Shown here: positions 6,652 through 9,904 of the stretch, piece by piece
Layout: the number at the start of each line of letters is the position of its first letter
Position numbering within the stretch: the stretch's first letter is position 1
Origin: an uncultured Lachnospiraceae bacterium
GTDB lineage: Bacteria; Bacillota_A; Clostridia; Lachnospirales; Lachnospiraceae
DNA length: 9,904 bases
NCBI GenBank assembly: GCA_947302185.1
Contig: CAMYVI010000084.1
Location: 1 to 9,904 of the forward strand
Direction: 5' to 3'
The notes under the pieces: generated by a model
Told to the model about the DNA's origin: nothing
Database searches by the model: none
Seen by the model: only the letters and a program-made list of their open reading frames with translations
Program-made: the position numbers and the translations under genes

Positions 6652-6737
6652 AACAGCTGTCTCACCGAATATGAGAGGTTCTCGCAACATGCCTGGTTGC
6701 GATATGACCTTTTAATATAATGTGAGACAGTTTTTTT
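6652..6737 (+). terminator. structured element ending in a seven-T tract; likely terminator of the PRTase-like gene
   Basis: CTGTCTCAC (6657-6665) pairs perfectly with GTGAGACAG (6722-6730), which is followed directly by seven T (6731-6737). Inside, TCGCAAC (6682-6688) and GTTGCGA (6696-6702) form a perfect 7-bp hairpin with loop ATGCCTG, and AGAGGT (6674-6679) can pair with ACCTTT (6707-6712) below it, giving a long stem with internal loops. Terminator function is the straightforward reading; it starts about 110 bases after the stop. The size and branching also allow a small RNA 3' end or a palindromic repeat element. Confidence 0.75.
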
Positions 6738-6788
6738 GAAAACTGCAATAAGTTTAAGACGTTTTTTATAGGAGCTTTTTGAAGCTTA

Positions 6789-6797
6789 TGCTATAAT
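6789..6797 (+). promoter_or_regulatory. extended -10 promoter for dxs
   Basis: TGCTATAAT (6789-6797) combines a TG extension with a perfect -10 hexamer. No good -35 lies at the usual distance (TAGGAG at 6769-6774 with 17-base spacing), which extended -10 promoters tolerate. Initiation near 6804 would give a leader of roughly 60 bases. Confidence 0.6.
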
Positions 6798-6842
6798 CAA
6801 TTATTGTACGTATGAATATTATTGGCTGAGTACTGGTAAGTT

Positions 6843-6866
6843 ATGAAAAGCCGACTGAATAAATGA
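6843..6866 (+). other. possible 7-codon leader reading frame ending in ATGA at the dxs start
   Basis: ATG AAA AGC CGA CTG AAT AAA TGA encodes MKSRLNK; its stop overlaps ATG 6863 (ATGA, 6863-6866). No clear Shine-Dalgarno precedes either start (GGTAAG at 6835-6840 is too close to 6843), so coupled or leader-dependent initiation is possible. If dxs really starts at 6884, this overlap has no meaning. Confidence 0.22.
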
Positions 6867-8770
6867 AGGCGAATGGCAATATTATGATTTTAGAGAAGAT
6901 AAACGAACCCGGCGATATAAAAAAACTTACGTATCCCGAAATGGAGATACTTGCAGGTGAAATACGGAATTTCCTGATTGAAAAAATCAGCCAGACGGGA
7001 GGTCATCTGGCGTCTAATCTCGGCGTGGTCGAATTGACGATAGCACTGTACCGTGTATTTGATTTTCCGTCGGATAAGGTGATCTGGGATGTCGGACACC
7101 AGGCTTACACACATAAGATACTCAGCGGGAGAAAAGCCGGATTTGAAGATCTGAGAAAATACGGAGGACTGAGCGGCTTTCCCAAGAGAAAAGAGAGTCC
7201 TTATGATGCATTTGACACGGGGCACAGTTCGACGTCGATTTCCGCTGGTCTCGGAATCGTACAGGCAAGAGACATTTTCAAAGAGAATTATAATGTCATA
7301 TCTGTCATAGGGGACGGTGCATTAACAGGCGGCGAAGCATATGAAGCTCTTAACAATTCCGGTCAGCGAAATTCAAACTTTATTATTGTCCTGAACGACA
7401 ATGAGATGTCAATCTCTCATAATGTCGGCGGAATGTCGAGCTATCTGAGTGAGATCCGTTCTGCTGAGGGCTACATAACCCTGAAGAAGAATGTAGAAGA
7501 TCATTTGAGAAGCCTGCCTGTCCTGGGTGATCCTGTCGCAGATGCAATAGTCCGTACAAAGAATACGATCAAGCAGATGGTCGTTCCCGGTATGCTTTTT
7601 GAAAATATGGGAATCACATACTTAGGACCGGTTGACGGACACGATATACGCAAGCTTACGAAGATCCTGCGTGACGCAAAAAGGATCGACCGGACCGTAC
7701 TTGTTCACGTTATGACAAAAAAGGGAAAAGGATACGCGCCTGCCGAAAAGCATCCGGAGAAATTTCACGGAATAGGGAAATTCAATAAGATAACCGGAAG
7801 GCCGATCGGATTGAGCGGAAAACCCGGGTATACAAATGTATTTTCCGATAAGCTCTGTTCACTTGCCGCGCGGGACAAACGGATCGTAGCGATTACGGCG
7901 GCAATGCCGGACGGAACGGGACTGTCGGAGTTTGCAAGAGTATTTCCGGACCGTTTTTTTGACGTAGGTATTGCCGAACAGCATGCGGTCACGGTAGCTG
8001 CAGGTATGGCTTCTGCGGGCTTGAAACCGGTGGTCGCGGTGTATTCGTCCTTCCTGCAGAGAGCCTATGACCAGATCCTGATGGATGTATGTCTTCAGGA
8101 GCTTCCTGTGGTGTTCTGTATAGACCGTGCGGGTCTGGTCGGTGCCGACGGTGAGACACATCAGGGAATATTTGACCTGACCTACCTTTCATCTATTCCG
8201 AATCTCACAGTCATGGCACCGAAGAATAAATGGGAACTCCAGGATATGATGGAGTATGCATTTGCCCTTGAACGGCCTGTGGCTATCCGTTATCCGAGAG
8301 GTATCGCTTACGACGGACTCGAAAAGGTACGTGCGAAGATTGAATACGGAAAGAGTGAACTCATTTACGAGGAGAAGGATATTGCACTGATTGCCGTTGG
8401 AAGTATGGTAAGTACGGCCGAGCATATCCGTGAGAAGCTGAAGGATAACGGCTATTCATGCACACTCGTAAACGGGCGGTTCATTAAGCCGGTCGATACA
8501 GAGATAATCGATTATCTGGCTAAGAATCATAAGTATATTACGACTTTGGAAGAAAATGTGAAGCGCGGCGGTTTCGGTGAGGTGATTACGGATTATGCGG
8601 CGAAACACCATCCGGGATTGCGAGTGACGAACATTACTCTGCCGGATGCTTATGTTGAGCATGGGGATGTCACCAAGCTTAGAAGTGTACTCGGAATCGA
8701 CAGTGATTCTGTCTTGAAAAAGATAGAGGGAAGACTGGAAGCCTACGGGTGCATGCCGAGCAAAGAATGA
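6863..8770 (+). CDS. dxs: 1-deoxy-D-xylulose-5-phosphate synthase
   Basis: First enzyme of the MEP isoprenoid pathway: condenses pyruvate with glyceraldehyde 3-phosphate, using thiamine diphosphate and Mg, to form DXP with release of CO2. The 635-residue product has full DXS length and all domains: TGGHLASNLGVVELT (45-59), WDVGHQAYTHKIL (75-87), the TPP/Mg motif GDGALTGG (150-157) with NDNEMSIS (178-185), AEQHAVT with the conserved catalytic Glu372, and DRAGLVGADGETHQG (421-435), followed by a transketolase C-terminal domain. The start is uncertain: ATG 6863 gives seven extra residues (MKANGNI), while ATG 6884 (MILEKI) matches where family homology usually begins; neither has a well-placed Shine-Dalgarno sequence. 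The gene has its own promoter and terminator, rather than sitting in the xseAB-ispA-dxs-recN type cluster common in Clostridia, so it appears monocistronic. Confidence 0.97.
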   Translation: MKANGNIMILEKINEPGDIKKLTYPEMEILAGEIRNFLIEKISQTGGHLASNLGVVELTIALYRVFDFPSDKVIWDVGHQAYTHKILSGRKAGFEDLRKYGGLSGFPKRKESPYDAFDTGHSSTSISAGLGIVQARDIFKENYNVISVIGDGALTGGEAYEALNNSGQRNSNFIIVLNDNEMSISHNVGGMSSYLSEIRSAEGYITLKKNVEDHLRSLPVLGDPVADAIVRTKNTIKQMVVPGMLFENMGITYLGPVDGHDIRKLTKILRDAKRIDRTVLVHVMTKKGKGYAPAEKHPEKFHGIGKFNKITGRPIGLSGKPGYTNVFSDKLCSLAARDKRIVAITAAMPDGTGLSEFARVFPDRFFDVGIAEQHAVTVAAGMASAGLKPVVAVYSSFLQRAYDQILMDVCLQELPVVFCIDRAGLVGADGETHQGIFDLTYLSSIPNLTVMAPKNKWELQDMMEYAFALERPVAIRYPRGIAYDGLEKVRAKIEYGKSELIYEEKDIALIAVGSMVSTAEHIREKLKDNGYSCTLVNGRFIKPVDTEIIDYLAKNHKYITTLEENVKRGGFGEVITDYAAKHHPGLRVTNITLPDAYVEHGDVTKLRSVLGIDSDSVLKKIEGRLEAYGCMPSKE

Positions 8771-8781
8771 GGATTAAACTC

Positions 8782-8824
8782 GTATCCGCCTCGAACGCGC
8801 AGTTCCGGCGGATACTTCTTTTTT
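8782..8824 (+). terminator. intrinsic terminator of dxs
   Basis: GTATCCGCC (8782-8790) pairs perfectly with GGCGGATAC (8807-8815), followed by TTCTTTTTT (8816-8824). The apex adds GAAC (8793-8796) with GTTC (8802-8805). It begins 11 bases after the dxs stop. Confidence 0.92.
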
Positions 8825-8842
8825 ATGAGAGGACAGGAATAC

Positions 8843-8904
8843 CAACTCCGGGAGTACATCATTTTACCGACTTGAGAGAAAAGCAACTCCGATTCCGGGA
8901 GAAC
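8843..8904. promoter_or_regulatory. pair of related palindromic motifs upstream of the amidase gene
   Basis: CAACTCCGGGAGTAC (8843-8857) and CAACTCCGATTCCGGGAGAAC (8884-8904) share CAACTCCG and CCGGGAG halves; the second copy has six extra bases inserted. The copies start 41 bases apart, about four helical turns. The amidase promoter must lie close by, but I cannot place it with confidence: GATAAT at 8935-8940 and TATTAT at 8918-8923 are the best -10 candidates, without good -35 boxes. A two-site operator is possible. Confidence 0.25.
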
Positions 8905-8963
8905 ACAATATCTTCATTATTATGTGGTAAAACGGATAATTATCACGAGAGAGGGGTGGTCAG

Positions 8964-9878
8964 GTGAGCCGTGACTATGATGACAGAGAACGGTACGGAT
9001 ACAGGTCAGGCCGCCGCAGAGGCAACCGGTCTAGCGGAAGATACGATCCGGATGAAAACTGGATAGGTCAGCAGAAAGGGCGGGTAAACGAAAGAAGGAA
9101 GAGAGAGAGAATCTACAAGATAAAAACGATTTTCATCCTTTCTGCCGTTCTCATTGTGCTTATTACCGTAACAGTGATCCTGTTCAAGTTCAAGACCGGC
9201 ACCATGTTCCTTAACGATACCTGGTATCCTGTTTACGATTTCCCTGAAGCGACTGATGACAGCACTCCGGGACTTGAATACCACATTAAGGATGTTCTGA
9301 CGGCTTATTCCGATTTTGCCCCGGGCTTCAATCTGAATATTAAACCGGAGAGAATACCTGCGGAAGGCAACGAACAGAGATATATCGCTATTCATTACCT
9401 CGGTGTGAACGGTGAGAACAATGTCCTTGAAACTGATGGCGAAGGAACACACTTTTATATTTACTGGGACGGCACGATTTATCAGACTGCGGGACTTGAC
9501 GCTGTTACCTGGCATGTGGGAACAGCAGGACAGTACACTCAACTGCATCCGGACGCAGGTAACAATAATACAATCGGGATTGAAATGTGTGCTAAGTGTG
9601 ACGGGGATCCGAAGAATGACAGAGATCCGAATTGGTATTTTACGGAAGAGACTCAGGAGTCATGTGTACTGCTGACAGCATATCTCATGAAAATCATGAA
9701 TATCCGGGATGAAAATGTGATTCGACACGGGGATATCGTGGATAAATACTGTCCGGCCCCGTATTTTAATAATAACAATTACAAAGAATCATGGACGTGG
9801 GATGAATTCAAGTCAAAACTCCGAACGGTCTACCGGGAAACGGATGTGACATTCCCGGTGCAGTGGGAGTCGCAATAA
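8964..9878 (+). CDS. membrane-anchored N-acetylmuramoyl-L-alanine amidase (Amidase_2/PGRP family)
   Basis: Predicted zinc peptidoglycan hydrolase that cuts the bond between N-acetylmuramic acid and L-Ala, acting outside the membrane. The first 53 residues are polar and very basic (several RRR/RKR runs) and would stay in the cytoplasm; a single hydrophobic helix at about 54-74 anchors the protein; a linker leads to the catalytic domain from about 138. There, YIAIHYLGV gives His144, THFYIYWDGTIYQ spans 162-174, WHVG lies at 183-186, IGIEM at 204-208, and IRHGDIVDKYCPAPYF gives His255 and Cys263. His144, His255 and Cys263 match the zinc ligands of T7 lysozyme-type amidases. The start is GTG 8964, with GAGGGG (8951-8956) 7 bases upstream. 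It has no signal peptidase site or wall-binding repeat. A role in wall remodelling or sporulation/germination is possible but not shown. Confidence 0.9.
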   Translation: MSRDYDDRERYGYRSGRRRGNRSSGRYDPDENWIGQQKGRVNERRKRERIYKIKTIFILSAVLIVLITVTVILFKFKTGTMFLNDTWYPVYDFPEATDDSTPGLEYHIKDVLTAYSDFAPGFNLNIKPERIPAEGNEQRYIAIHYLGVNGENNVLETDGEGTHFYIYWDGTIYQTAGLDAVTWHVGTAGQYTQLHPDAGNNNTIGIEMCAKCDGDPKNDRDPNWYFTEETQESCVLLTAYLMKIMNIRDENVIRHGDIVDKYCPAPYFNNNNYKESWTWDEFKSKLRTVYRETDVTFPVQWESQ

Positions 9879-9882
9879 CTTT

Positions 9883-9904
9883 AAGAACGCCTCGGCGTTC
9901 TTGC
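9883..9904 (+). terminator. terminator hairpin of the amidase gene, cut by the window edge
   Basis: AAGAACGC (9883-9890) pairs with GCGTTCTT (9895-9902) around a CTCG tetraloop, four bases after the stop codon. Only two bases follow in the window, so the T tract that would confirm it cannot be seen. Confidence 0.65.

Larger units (their letters stand above)
6543..6862. other. 320-base intergenic region before dxs
   Basis: No gene is supported here. From 6543 to 6651 I see no promoter, coding signal or strong structure, only a weak 4-bp hairpin next to the PRTase stop. The middle holds a branched hairpin with a T tail, and 6738-6862 holds a T-rich stretch, an extended -10 promoter and a short reading frame leading into dxs. 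AGCTT (6773-6777) and AAGCT (6782-6786) make a small inverted repeat just before the -10. Confidence 0.6.

Noticed and set aside
6674..6720. AGAGGTTCT resembling the start of a preQ1-I riboswitch
   Set aside because: The rest of the aptamer, in particular the A-rich tail and matching pseudoknot strand, is absent, and the downstream gene is dxs, not a queuosine gene.
8749..8967. 72-codon plus-strand frame bridging dxs and the amidase gene
   Set aside because: It begins inside dxs in another frame, crosses the dxs terminator, and its GTGA overlap with the amidase start is probably chance.

Overview
The window looks like a chromosomal stretch from an anaerobic member of the Bacillota, most likely class Clostridia. 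The reasons are an oxygen-sensitive indolepyruvate:ferredoxin oxidoreductase, the non-mevalonate (MEP) isoprenoid gene dxs, strong AAGGAGG-type ribosome binding sites, sigma-A promoters of the TTGACA/TATAAT kind, and intrinsic terminators after most units. All genes lie on the + strand. There is no tRNA, rRNA, CRISPR array, insertion sequence or phage gene, so by content this is an ordinary housekeeping region.

Layout. (1) 1-2173: iorA (5' end cut by the window) and iorB, translationally coupled, closed by a terminator at 2210. (2) 2260-3902: a sodium:solute symporter with its own well-formed promoter and two inverted repeats that could be operators, closed by an unusually large hairpin terminator at 3926. 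(3) 4043-5716: a two-gene unit with its own promoter, a family 2 glycosyltransferase overlapping a Cof-type HAD phosphatase by 8 bases. (4) 5824-6542: a single gene for an orotate phosphoribosyltransferase-like protein, with a consensus -10 box and a very strong ribosome binding site. A 320-base gap follows, holding a branched hairpin with a seven-T tail and an extended -10 promoter. (5) 6863-8770: dxs, apparently transcribed alone, closed by a terminator at 8782. (6) 8964-9878: a membrane-anchored peptidoglycan amidase, with the hairpin of a terminator running to the window edge.

How the genes relate. IorAB oxidises aryl 2-oxo acids from aromatic amino acids to aryl-acyl-CoA and reduced ferredoxin. 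The adjacent symporter could plausibly import or export a related organic acid or amino acid, but it is a separate transcription unit and its substrate cannot be read from the sequence. The glycosyltransferase and HAD phosphatase are co-translated and may share a polyprenyl-sugar or sugar-phosphate pathway. Dxs and the amidase both feed or remodel the cell envelope, but nothing in the layout ties them together.

I see no clear undescribed system. The points most worth a second look are the phosphoribosyltransferase-like protein with a non-canonical PRPP loop and a terminal CxxC, the palindromes at the symporter promoter, the structured element before dxs, and two tiny leader reading frames that end in ATGA overlaps with the starts of SD-poor genes.
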